DNA of 13,571 bases, taken from JAHECQ01 sp047638695 (GTDB lineage Bacteria; Actinomycetota; Acidimicrobiia; Acidimicrobiales; SZUA-35). Position numbers and translations under genes: made by a program. Below, in pieces: positions 6,595 through 13,571 of this stretch. The DNA lies in assembly GCA_047638695.1 (NCBI GenBank), contig JBLINY010000117.1:1-13571 (forward strand), written 5' to 3'. The notes under the pieces are model-generated. The model was given only the letters and a program-made list of their open reading frames with translations, searched no databases and was not told the DNA's origin. The stretch's first letter is position 1. Each line of letters begins with the position of its first letter.

Positions 6595-7098
6595 CTACGG
6601 CGATAGCTCGAGCCCGAAATAGAGGGTGTCCTCGATCGGCTCATCGACGTACGGATCGACCGGTCCAAAGCCGAGCGCCCGATACAGGCCAACGGCTTCG
6701 GTCATTTCGGGCAGCGTGTTCAGCACAAGCCGATCGAACTTCTCGGTCAACGCCAGTTCTATGAGGCGAGAAGCCAGCGAACGCCCCAGCCCGGTCGCTC
6801 GGGCGGAATCGCGAACAAACAGCCGCCGTATCTCGCCGCTGCGAGGACCGATCGAAGGCTGAAGCATCCGAAGCCCAACACAGCCCACCGGTTGGCCTTC
6901 ATCGTCGCTCGCCAGCAGAAGGAAGCCCGGTGAAGAGTAGATCGTTGCGAGCTGCACGAGCTCGTCTTCCATATCGTTGAATCAGGGACAGGTGTCTGAG
7001 CCGGCGAGTAGGCGTTCGACACCCCGCTGATACTCACCAAAGAGCCGACGTACAACAAGCCGCTGAGCGTCGCTGTTCACGATCCTGATGTTGGACAT
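6595..7098 (-). pseudogene. GNAT-family N-acetyltransferase interrupted by an in-frame TGA
   Basis: From ATG 7098 the frame reads MSNIRIVNSDAQRLVVRRLF and continues to codon 38, where TGA (6984-6982) stops it. The same frame resumes with FNDMEDELVQLATIY and contains the GNAT core: FLLLASDDEGQPVGCVGLR (strands 2-3), IRRLFVRDSARATGLGRSL (strand 4 and the acetyl-CoA P-loop RxxGxGxxL) and AVGLYRALGF (motif B). Restored length is 167 residues, standard for small GNATs. A GGA (Gly) or CGA codon changed to TGA would explain the stop. Restart at ATG 6972 gives 125 residues that keep the acetyl-CoA site but lose the first strand and helices. The substrate is unknown. The gene follows the lactonase-like gene by 24 bases on the same strand. 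Confidence 0.8.
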
Positions 7099-7122
7099 CT
7101 CCGAGACTACCGCCGTGGTCGG

Positions 7123-7899
7123 CTACACGCCGGGGCGTAAGCCTCCAGTCGCGATCGCAGCGAACTGATCGGGATCGTGGCCGAAGATCAGCGTGGCTCC
7201 GTCGGCTTCCTCGGCCGCCAGTCGCTTGATCGAAGCCAAATGCCGGTCGCGGTCGAGGGTGTAGTTGGGAAGTTGTTCATCGACGACGCTCTTGCGCACA
7301 TAACAACAGTCACCGCAGATCACGTACGTGCCCGACTCAGTGACCACCCGAATCGATTGATGGCCAGCGGTATGGCCATCGGTCAGCAGGCAGGTGACGC
7401 TGCCATCTCCGAATAGGTCGTAGTCGCCGTCAAGCTCCTGCCGTTCGTGTCCAAGATCGACATCGTCGGGGTTGCAGGCGCCGCTGCGCACCATCCGCTC
7501 ATCACCAAGCGCAGCCCACTCTCGCTGCTGAACAACGACCCGGGCGTTCGGCAGCTCCAACAAACCGCCGGTGTGATCAAAATGGAGGTGGGTGAGAATC
7601 GCGATATCGACCTGGGCCGGATCAAATCCCGCGGCGTCAAGCACCCGACCAACGCTTCCTGAGCCGTCGGCGGGAAGATGAACCTGAAACATCGACGCCA
7701 GCTTCTTCATTCGGGTGGTCGAGGTTGCCAGCTCCGGGTGCAACCCGGTGTCGACAACGACCAGGCCGGTCGGGTGCTCGATCACGTACACCGGGATGGG
7801 GTACGTGATGTCGCCTTCCTCACCATCGAGAAACGAACTGAGGGCGGAAGTCATCGATCCCGCACCAAGTACGTGCAGTCGGACAGCGTCTGTGGCCAT
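7123..7899 (-). CDS. Metallo-beta-lactamase-fold hydrolase, N-acyl-homoserine-lactonase-like
   Basis: 258 residues from ATG 7899. The dinuclear-zinc ligands are all present: HLHFDH (H104, H106, D108, H109), GHTAGH (H180), GD (D197) and FGH (H241). The spacing and the PVYVIEHPTGLVVVDTG opening match the AiiA/AttM-type lactonase branch. Members open the lactone ring of acyl-homoserine lactones, but many close relatives act on other lactones or esters. There is no signal peptide, so it is cytoplasmic. It is divergent from the MFS gene across 99 bases; the acetyltransferase remnant follows. No quorum-sensing synthase or regulator is visible, so quorum quenching is only one possibility. Confidence 0.85.
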   Translation of the reverse strand: MATDAVRLHVLGAGSMTSALSSFLDGEEGDITYPIPVYVIEHPTGLVVVDTGLHPELATSTTRMKKLASMFQVHLPADGSGSVGRVLDAAGFDPAQVDIAILTHLHFDHTGGLLELPNARVVVQQREWAALGDERMVRSGACNPDDVDLGHERQELDGDYDLFGDGSVTCLLTDGHTAGHQSIRVVTESGTYVICGDCCYVRKSVVDEQLPNYTLDRDRHLASIKRLAAEEADGATLIFGHDPDQFAAIATGGLRPGV

Positions 7900-7905
7900 C
7901 GTCGG

Positions 7906-7934
7906 AACGTAGCAACCGCACCCCGCCTTCCTAA
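7906..7934 (-). promoter_or_regulatory. Candidate leaderless promoter of the lactonase-like gene
   Basis: On the minus strand TACGTT (7911-7906, TAnnnT type) ends 6 bases before the ATG. A loose -35-like TTAGGA lies 17 bases upstream (7934-7929). With no Shine-Dalgarno present, transcription starting at or near the ATG would give a leaderless mRNA, as is common in actinobacteria. Confidence 0.35.
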
Positions 7935-7985
7935 ACCGCCGTCTTCGGTGGTGATAGTGAATCGAGCGAGGGCGGGCGGCTGCAG

Positions 7986-7991
7986 TAGCGT
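7986..7991 (+). promoter_or_regulatory. Candidate -10 of a leaderless promoter for the MFS gene
   Basis: TAGCGT (TAnnnT) ends 7 bases before ATG 7999, and there is no good ribosome site. No convincing -35 is visible. Confidence 0.3.
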
Positions 7992-7998
7992 TGCCCGC

Positions 7999-9318
7999 AT
8001 GGTCGATGTCTCGCCCTCAGCACTCGAAACGGGCTCTGCTCAGGAAGGGTTCGTTCCCGAGGGTCCCGAACGCGAGCAGTTGCAGGCGCGCACCGTCAAG
8101 GTCTTGATGAGCAGTCAGGTCTTCGGTGGCATGGGGCTGGTGTCGGGGTACATCCCCGCCGCCTTGCTGGCCAAGGAGATCACCGGCAGCGCAACGCTGG
8201 CCGGTCTAGCCGCCGCCATGCTGTCGGTGGGATCGAGCTCGGCCGCTTTCCCACTGGCCAGCTACATGTACCGCAATGGCCGGCGACCCGGCATGCGACT
8301 CGGCTATCTCATCGGCGCCATGGGTGCCAGCGCCGCGTTCGCGTCCGCCCTCTTGTCGTTCTATCCCCTGCTGCTCCTCGGTGTCGCCGGCGTCGGCGTC
8401 GGCCTTGCGTGCAACCTGGCCGCTCGTTACGCCGCCGCCGACCTCGCGGTCGAAGAACGTCGAGCTCGTTCAATCGGCACTATCGTGTGGGCCTCCACCA
8501 TCGGTTCGGCCTCGGGGTCATTCGTGGCGCTCGCTTTGGCCACTGGCGTCGCGGCGTGGGTCGGCCTCCCCGAGCTAGCGGGGCCCTACGTGCTTTCGAC
8601 CACAATCTTTTTGGTCGCTGCCGCCATCGTCCACACCCAGCTTCGGCCCGATCCACTGGTGGCATCCGGCGGACTCAACACCGCACCTCGCACGGAATCC
8701 AAGACGACGGAACTGAAGCGAGCGGCGAAGCTGATTCTGTCCAAACCCCAGGCCCGCATCGCAGTCGGAGCCATGATCACGTCACAGGTGGTGATGGTCG
8801 GAGTGATGACCATGACCCCGCTGCACATGGATGCTGGTGGGCAAGCGAAATCGGCTATCGGCCTCATGATGACGGTTCACATCCTGGGGATGTACTTGTT
8901 CTCGCCAGTTATCGGTTGGTTGTCTGACCGCTTTGGTCGCCTGCCCATGATCGCCATCGGTGCCATGCTGCTCATTACTGGCGCTGAGTTCGCGGCCCGA
9001 ACCAGCGCCGTCCACTCCACTGGAGTCATGATCGGCAACTTCTTCATCGGTCTCGGCTGGGGGTTCGGCGTCATCGCCGGATCGAGCTTGCTGACCGAAT
9101 CGGTCGCGGTCGATCAACGAGTAAGCGTTCAGGGCGCGGCCGATCTGGCGATGAGTGGGTGTGGGGCCATCGGCGGCCTTGCGTCCGGTTCGATCGTGGC
9201 CCTTCGGAGCTACGCCGAATTGGGGCGATATGCCATCCTCGTGGCTGCGGTATTACTCATCGCCACGGCCTGGCACCGTGTCCGCGCTGACGGGCGACAG
9301 CTGCAAACCATCGCATGA
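7999..9318 (+). CDS. Major facilitator superfamily transporter
   Basis: 439 residues from ATG 7999. The frame stays open further upstream, but those codons are antisense to the lactonase-like gene and lack coding character. After a polar N-terminus of about 35 residues come roughly twelve hydrophobic segments in two halves, split by a polar loop near SGGLNTAPRTESKTTELKR. MFS motif A appears in both halves: YRNGRRPG after the second helix and GWLSDRFGRLP in the C-terminal half. It is a secondary transporter of the inner membrane, with multidrug-exporter-like features. The substrate cannot be told. It converges on the FAD oxidoreductase gene with 18 bases between stops. Confidence 0.9.
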   Translation: MVDVSPSALETGSAQEGFVPEGPEREQLQARTVKVLMSSQVFGGMGLVSGYIPAALLAKEITGSATLAGLAAAMLSVGSSSAAFPLASYMYRNGRRPGMRLGYLIGAMGASAAFASALLSFYPLLLLGVAGVGVGLACNLAARYAAADLAVEERRARSIGTIVWASTIGSASGSFVALALATGVAAWVGLPELAGPYVLSTTIFLVAAAIVHTQLRPDPLVASGGLNTAPRTESKTTELKRAAKLILSKPQARIAVGAMITSQVVMVGVMTMTPLHMDAGGQAKSAIGLMMTVHILGMYLFSPVIGWLSDRFGRLPMIAIGAMLLITGAEFAARTSAVHSTGVMIGNFFIGLGWGFGVIAGSSLLTESVAVDQRVSVQGAADLAMSGCGAIGGLASGSIVALRSYAELGRYAILVAAVLLIATAWHRVRADGRQLQTIA

Positions 9319-9336
9319 CAGCCTCACGCTGAAACC

Positions 9337-10764
9337 TCAGGCCAGCACCGTTTCCAACGCTCGCTTGGCCGCATGATGGCCGGCCATACCGTGCACACCG
9401 GCCCCGGGCGACGCTGAGGCGGAGCAAAGCAAGACGGCCGGATTCGACGTGTCATACGGGCGACGGGTTGGGCTGGGCCGCAAGAGCAACTGCGTGCCGG
9501 TCATGGCGCCGCCGCCGATATCACCGCCCACGCAGTTTGGATTCCGCGCTTCGAGTGTGGTGGGTGTGGTCGTCGTACGGGTACGAACCAGATCGCGAAA
9601 GCCGGGAGCGAAGCGCTCGATCTGGTCTTCGATGCGCCGCGTCATGTCGACGGTGGAATGGGCCGGCACGTGACAGTACGCCCACAGGATTCCCCTTCCC
9701 TCGGGGGCCCGCCCGGGGTCGACCACGGCTGGTTGGACGGCCAGAACGAAGGGGCGATCGCCATGGTTTCCTCGTGCCATCTCGCGTTCGGAGTGCACCA
9801 CTTCAGGCGCCGTTCCACCGACATGAACGGTGAGGGCGCGGCGGCAGTCGGCATTGGTCCAGGGCATTGGACCGTCGAGCGTGTAGTCGATCTTGAAAAC
9901 TCCCGGACCGTGCCGGAACGTTGTGAGCCTGCGTCGATCTCGGTCAGACAGACGTTGGTCGGCGATCGCCGCGACCTGCGCTGGATTCGTATCGAAAAGT
10001 GCAACCCGATGCGACGGGAGCTGATCGAGCGACGTGACGGTTCTCGAAGTCTCGAATCGACCACCGTTCGCCTCAATGATGGCGGCCAGCTCTGCAGCCA
10101 GTTGGCCCGAGCCCCCGGCCACGAGGGGCCACCGTCGAGCATGAGCGGTGGCAGCAAACAGCACGGCGAACGCGCTGGTGACCGGACGATTGAGGGCCAT
10201 GATGGCGTGGCCTGCACAACCGGCAAGCAGGCCGCGCGCCTCGTCAGTATCGAAGGCTCGAAAAAGCCAAGTCGCTGGCCACAGACTGCGAATGCCGAGC
10301 GTGGCCAGTGCCACTGGCGAGCTTGGAAGGCCTGCCAATGGTGGCCTCAGCACATCGCTGAGAACCGCATCCATTCGAGCCGCTACCGGAGCAACAAGCC
10401 GTTCGTAGCGCCGAGCATCGACACCTAGATCGGCGGCCGTCTGTGTCACGTCGGCCATCGCGACGCCGGCCCGACCATCGTCAAGCGGGTGAGCGAATTC
10501 GACCTCGGCGTAGCGCCAAAGGTCGGAGAGCAGGCCCTTCTCGGTGAGCGACCGAAAGAACGGTGAGGCCACGCCAAGCGGATGGACCGAGGCGCAGAGA
10601 TCGTGAACGAAGCCCTCCTCGGCCAGCGGTCCACTTCGCAGACCGCCGCCGATCTGCGGCCCGTGCTCATACACCACCACCGAGCGGCCAGCCAGGGCCA
10701 GCGTGACCGCTGCCGCAAGCCCATTCGGCCCCGAACCAATGATGACGGCGTCGACGGAGGTCAC
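9337..10764 (-). CDS. FAD-dependent oxidoreductase, phytoene desaturase (CrtI)-like
   Basis: 475 residues from GTG 10764. A longer open frame to 10935 overlaps the SulP gene and adds a Pro/Ser-rich stretch with no family match, so the short start is chosen. The Rossmann motif GSGPNG (residues 10-15) is followed by VVVYEHGPQIGGGLRS, the E-x7-GG block that binds the FAD ribose. The C-terminus SPGAGVHGMAGHHAAKRAL is the second FAD-binding block of the amine-oxidase/CrtI superfamily. Most members of this subgroup (NAD(P)/FAD-dependent oxidoreductases of COG1233) have no known substrate; no carotenoid genes lie nearby, so carotenoid desaturation should not be assumed. It follows SulP by 46 bases. 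CATACT (10775-10770) 5 bases before the GTG could be its own -10. Confidence 0.85.
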   Translation of the reverse strand: MTSVDAVIIGSGPNGLAAAVTLALAGRSVVVYEHGPQIGGGLRSGPLAEEGFVHDLCASVHPLGVASPFFRSLTEKGLLSDLWRYAEVEFAHPLDDGRAGVAMADVTQTAADLGVDARRYERLVAPVAARMDAVLSDVLRPPLAGLPSSPVALATLGIRSLWPATWLFRAFDTDEARGLLAGCAGHAIMALNRPVTSAFAVLFAATAHARRWPLVAGGSGQLAAELAAIIEANGGRFETSRTVTSLDQLPSHRVALFDTNPAQVAAIADQRLSDRDRRRLTTFRHGPGVFKIDYTLDGPMPWTNADCRRALTVHVGGTAPEVVHSEREMARGNHGDRPFVLAVQPAVVDPGRAPEGRGILWAYCHVPAHSTVDMTRRIEDQIERFAPGFRDLVRTRTTTTPTTLEARNPNCVGGDIGGGAMTGTQLLLRPSPTRRPYDTSNPAVLLCSASASPGAGVHGMAGHHAAKRALETVLA

Positions 10765-10810
10765 ACGCCAGTATGGGCCGCAGCCGTTCCCGACACCATC
10801 ACCAACTGGG

Positions 10811-12346
10811 CTAGTGACCGGCCGAGACCGAGCCCGAAGTGCGGGAATGCAACGCTTCGGCGTGCGGGTTGAGTCCCACCAGCTCGGCTGAGATACCTCG
10901 CTCGGCGAACTTGGCGACAACGGCGTCGAGGGCAACGACGGCCGAGGTATCCCAGATACGAGCGGTGCTCAGATCGATCTCGACTCGCTTTACCTTGACC
11001 GCGTCATAGTCGAACGAATGGATCAGATCGTTGGTGGACGCAAAGAACAGTTCGCCGCTGACGGCGTACAGACGCTCGATGTTGTCTGGATCGACGACGC
11101 TGGTTACCCGCACGACGTGCGCTACGTGGCGGACAAAGAACACAGCCGACAGCACCACACCGGCAGCAACGCCGTAGGCGAGGTTGTGGGTGAGAACCAC
11201 GATGCCAACGGTCGTGGCCATCACCGCTGTCTCGGGACGAGGCATGGCTTTGAGCGTGCCCGCTGAGACGCTGTTCCAATTGAAGGTGCCGACCGCCACC
11301 ATGATCATCACCGCAACCAGAGCGGCCATGGGGATCTGGGCCACCAAATCTCCCAGCACCAGAATCAGCACCAGCAGGAATACGCCCGAGGCCAACGTCG
11401 ACAACCGGGTTCGACCGCCCGACTTATGGTTGATCATCGACTGGCCGATCATGGCGCATCCGGCCATTCCACCGAAGAAGCCGGTGGCGATGTTGGCGAT
11501 GCCTTGGCCTCGCGACTCGGTGTTCTTGTTGGAGTCGGTGTCGGTCATGTCATCGAGCAGCTGGGCGGTAAGAAGCGACTCGAGCAAGCCGACCAGTGAC
11601 AGGGTGATGGCGTAGGGCAGAACAATCCCGAGCGTCTCGAGATTGAACGGCACCGACGGAAGGCTTGGGATCGGCAACGAACCGGGCAGCTCGCCCATGT
11701 CACCGACGGTCGGCAGCTGGAGGTCGAGGACCATCGCAACTCCGGCCAAGACAACGATGGCAACCAGCGGAGAAGGCACAGCCTTGGTGATGCGGGGAAG
11801 TCCGTAAATGATTGCCAACCCCAGGGCGATGAAGCCGAGGTTCAGCGGCAGTTGATCGGAGTTGGCGGCGTCGCTGAGCAAGATGTGCGGAATCTGGGCC
11901 AAGAAGATCAGGATGGCGAGAGCGTTGACGAAGCCGACCATCACGGTCCGGGGGATGAACCGCATGAGATCACCAACACCGAGGTAGCCGAGACCCACCT
12001 GCAAGAAGCCGGCCAGGATGGTGGCAGCGAACAGGTACTCGACGCCGTGGTCTTTCACCAACGACACGATCACCAGCGCCATGGCGCCAGTGGCAGCCGA
12101 GATCATGCCCGGCCGCCCACCCGTGATCGAGATGATGATGGCGATCGAGAACGAGGCGTACAGACCAACCTTGGGGTCGACGCCGGCGATGATCGAGAAC
12201 GAGATGGCCTCGGGAATAAGAGCCAGCGCAACCACGAGGCCAGACAGAAGGTCGGCCTTCGGGTTGTCCATCCACCCGCCAGGAAGCACGGCGAAGATAG
12301 AACGGCGCGGCGGCACCGTCGGAGAAGACACTGAAGTTGAAGTCAC
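10811..12346 (-). CDS. SulP-family inorganic anion transporter with C-terminal STAS domain
   Basis: 511 residues from GTG 12346, with AAGGG four bases upstream. The SulP core is clear: DLLSGLVVALALIPEAISFS and AGVDPKVGLYASF (about residues 32-66), GRPGMISAATGAMA (about 77-90), the GGMAGCAMIGQSMIN block (about 292-306) and GGRTRLSTLASGVFL. About 11-14 membrane segments are followed from roughly residue 420 by a STAS domain (RLYAVSGELFFAS, then VEIDLSTARIWDTSAV, where a regulatory Ser/Thr usually sits). SulP proteins carry sulfate, bicarbonate, chloride or dicarboxylates; the sequence alone does not decide among them. It is divergent from the ThDP enzyme, and the CrtI-like gene is downstream on the same strand. 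Confidence 0.93.
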   Translation of the reverse strand: MTSTSVSSPTVPPRRSIFAVLPGGWMDNPKADLLSGLVVALALIPEAISFSIIAGVDPKVGLYASFSIAIIISITGGRPGMISAATGAMALVIVSLVKDHGVEYLFAATILAGFLQVGLGYLGVGDLMRFIPRTVMVGFVNALAILIFLAQIPHILLSDAANSDQLPLNLGFIALGLAIIYGLPRITKAVPSPLVAIVVLAGVAMVLDLQLPTVGDMGELPGSLPIPSLPSVPFNLETLGIVLPYAITLSLVGLLESLLTAQLLDDMTDTDSNKNTESRGQGIANIATGFFGGMAGCAMIGQSMINHKSGGRTRLSTLASGVFLLVLILVLGDLVAQIPMAALVAVMIMVAVGTFNWNSVSAGTLKAMPRPETAVMATTVGIVVLTHNLAYGVAAGVVLSAVFFVRHVAHVVRVTSVVDPDNIERLYAVSGELFFASTNDLIHSFDYDAVKVKRVEIDLSTARIWDTSAVVALDAVVAKFAERGISAELVGLNPHAEALHSRTSGSVSAGH

Positions 12347-12361
12347 AAAGCCCTTGGTTGA

Positions 12362-12381
12362 ATTGGCGGGGAAACGCCAAT
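12362..12381. promoter_or_regulatory. Small perfect inverted repeat in the SulP leader
   Basis: ATTGGCG (12362-12368) and CGCCAAT (12375-12381) flank a 6-base spacer, GGGAAA, and end 6 bases upstream of the AAGGG ribosome site of the SulP gene. It could be an operator, or a hairpin affecting translation. The rest of the 196-bp divergent gap contains a GGCCGAACGGCC palindrome (12460-12471) and no clear promoter hexamer pair. Confidence 0.4.
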
Positions 12382-12542
12382 CGTCACAGGGCGCCTTCTG
12401 AATCTATCGGCACACCAGCGCCACCTAGAGCGTCAATTCCGTCACACCAGTGGAAAGAGGCCGAACGGCCAACGAGCCAGCGCCGGGCTCGAACCGGTTT
12501 CCCGCTGGACAGGCGCGTCTGGCCCGGCAAGGGTTCGGTTCC

Positions 12543-13571
12543 ATGAATGGCAACGAGCTGATCGCACGGATTCTGCAACGCGAGGGTGTCGAGTGGATCG
12601 CGTGTTTCCCCAACAATCCGCTAATCGAGGCAGCAGCCAAGATCGGAATCCGGCCGGTTGCGTTCCGCCACGAACGTGGGGCCGTGATGGCCGCCGATGG
12701 GTTCAGCCGCACCAGCGACCGTAAGAAATTCGGCGTCGTTGCCGTGCAGTCCCAAGCCGGAGCCGAGAATGCTCTGGGCGGGATCGCTCAGGCCTATGCC
12801 GACAACATTCCAATCCTCGTGCTGCCGGGCGGCGTCAACACTGACCAGATAGCGGTTCGCCCCAACTACTCGGCCGTCCGGAACTACGAGGGCATCACGA
12901 AGTCGGTCGAGGCCGTCTACAAACCGGATGACATCGTCGCCGCAATGCGTCGCGCCTTCAGCGCATTGCGCAATGGCACACCGGGGCCGGTCGTGGTGGA
13001 ACTGACCGCAGATGTCTGTGCACAGGAGGTGCCCGAGGGGGCGCTCGAGCGCTACTCCCCTCCCCCAATGGCTCTCCAGGCCCCCGACCCCGCCGGAGTC
13101 ACGGCCGCTGTCGACGCTCTGCTCGGCGCCAAGGATCCAGTGCTCTGGGCCGGCGGCGGCGTTCTGCTCGCGGACGCGACCGCCGAACTCAAAGAACTCG
13201 CTGAACTCACGGCGACACCGGTCTTCTGCACCATGCAAGGCAAGTCCGCGTTCGACGAGCGTCATCCCCTTTCGCTGGGAGCTGGCGGCATGACCACCAC
13301 GGCGCCCGCTGCTGCATGGCTCAAAACAACTGATCTGTTGTTGGCCATCGGTTCGAGTCTCACCCGCACCCCCTACGGCCAGCGCGTGCCGCGCGACGCT
13401 GTACTTGTCCACAACACCAACAACCCGGACGAAATCGGCAAAGACGAGAACGTCGACATTGCCCTACCTGGCGACGCCAAGCTGACGCTGCAAGCACTCA
13501 TTACTGAGTTGGGGCGACGTAAGAAGAAGGCCACCAAGACGGCGACCACCAAAATTACTGCCAGGGTTGCC
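12543..13571 (+). CDS. Thiamine-diphosphate-dependent enzyme, acetolactate synthase-like (3' truncated)
   Basis: 343 codons are open to the end of the window; ATG 12543 has CAAGGG 9 bases upstream. The N-terminal PYR domain starts GNELIARILQREGVEWI and has the catalytic Glu in FRHERGAVMAADGFSR (E44), then AVQSQAGAENALGGIAQAYA and TPGPVVVELTADV. The central domain (about 175-320) shows DPVLWAGGGVLL and LLLAIGSSLTRTPYG. The C-terminal PP domain with the Mg/ThDP GDG-N motif is beyond the window, so the ThDP site is only half visible. The family covers acetolactate synthase, benzoylformate decarboxylase, oxalyl-CoA decarboxylase and many uncharacterised carboligases. The unusual point is a Lys/Thr-rich segment (RRKKKATKTATTK) just where the linker to the PP domain should be. 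It is divergent from SulP. Confidence 0.9.
   Translation, partial: MNGNELIARILQREGVEWIACFPNNPLIEAAAKIGIRPVAFRHERGAVMAADGFSRTSDRKKFGVVAVQSQAGAENALGGIAQAYADNIPILVLPGGVNTDQIAVRPNYSAVRNYEGITKSVEAVYKPDDIVAAMRRAFSALRNGTPGPVVVELTADVCAQEVPEGALERYSPPPMALQAPDPAGVTAAVDALLGAKDPVLWAGGGVLLADATAELKELAELTATPVFCTMQGKSAFDERHPLSLGAGGMTTTAPAAAWLKTTDLLLAIGSSLTRTPYGQRVPRDAVLVHNTNNPDEIGKDENVDIALPGDAKLTLQALITELGRRKKKATKTATTKITARVA

Noticed and set aside
6948..6984. TGA followed 17 bases later by a 6-bp stem (CGAGCT/AGCTCG) with a G near the start of its loop, resembling a bacterial selenocysteine element
   Set aside because: GNAT enzymes are not a known selenoprotein family, no selenocysteine machinery is in the window, and neighbouring loci also carry lesions, so a nonsense mutation is simpler.
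7678..7998. Long N-terminal extension of the MFS protein
   Set aside because: It is antisense to the lactonase-like gene, and the hydrophobic family sequence starts only after ATG 7999.
10765..10935. N-terminal extension of the CrtI-like protein
   Set aside because: It overlaps the SulP coding region, is Pro/Ser/Arg-rich like a shadow frame, and the FAD-binding motif begins right after GTG 10764.
11852..12334. Highly charged Asp/His/Arg-rich + strand frame inside the SulP gene
   Set aside because: It is a typical antisense shadow of a hydrophobic membrane protein in high-G+C DNA.
12475..12515. GGTTCGAGCCCGG on the minus strand, resembling a tRNA T-arm
   Set aside because: No matching acceptor stem, D-arm or anticodon arm can be built around it on either strand.
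12621..13412. 263-codon minus-strand frame opposite the ThDP enzyme
   Set aside because: The + strand frame is open throughout and carries clear ThDP-enzyme motifs; the minus frame has none.

Overview
The window is high-G+C DNA, rich in GATCG-type words, with frequent GTG/TTG starts and little intergenic space. The gene content (Rieske oxygenase, glutamine-synthetase-like ligase, two-component flavin monooxygenase, HutC-type GntR regulator, CrtI-like oxidoreductase, SulP) fits a free-living actinobacterium, possibly a marine Acidimicrobiia. That placement is inferred from style, not from a marker gene.

Region 1 (1-3792) looks like catabolism of an aromatic or amine compound. On the + strand a 5'-truncated Rieske-type ring-hydroxylating oxygenase alpha subunit runs directly into a glutamine-synthetase-family ligase, which suggests gamma-glutamylation coupled to ring oxidation. 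Facing it on the - strand are a small cupin and an acyl-CoA-dehydrogenase-fold (HsaA-like) monooxygenase. The ligase and cupin stop codons interlock in one CTAG. A 17-bp tandem repeat fills the cupin/monooxygenase junction and puts a stop in all three frames.

Region 2 (3826-7098, - strand) is a decay zone. It holds a small two-helix membrane protein that looks intact, a HutC-type GntR regulator with a frameshift inside its DNA-binding domain, a deletion fusion of a truncated Opp/Dpp ATPase to the C-terminal part of a peptide-type solute-binding protein, and a GNAT acetyltransferase with an in-frame TGA. A perfect 15-bp inverted repeat lies upstream of the regulator. Separate lesions in neighbouring loci point either to real loss of a transporter/regulator locus or to local sequence error.

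Region 3 (7123-13571) is ordinary and intact: an AHL-lactonase-like metallo-beta-lactamase-fold hydrolase divergent from an MFS transporter, a CrtI-like FAD oxidoreductase downstream of a SulP anion transporter with a STAS domain, and, divergent from SulP, a thiamine-diphosphate enzyme that runs off the end of the window.

I see no CRISPR array, transposase, integrase, tRNA or rRNA. I do not see a convincing new defence or mobile system. The most interesting items are the oxygenase-ligase pairing, the 17-bp three-frame-stop repeat, the inverted repeat and the clustered gene lesions.
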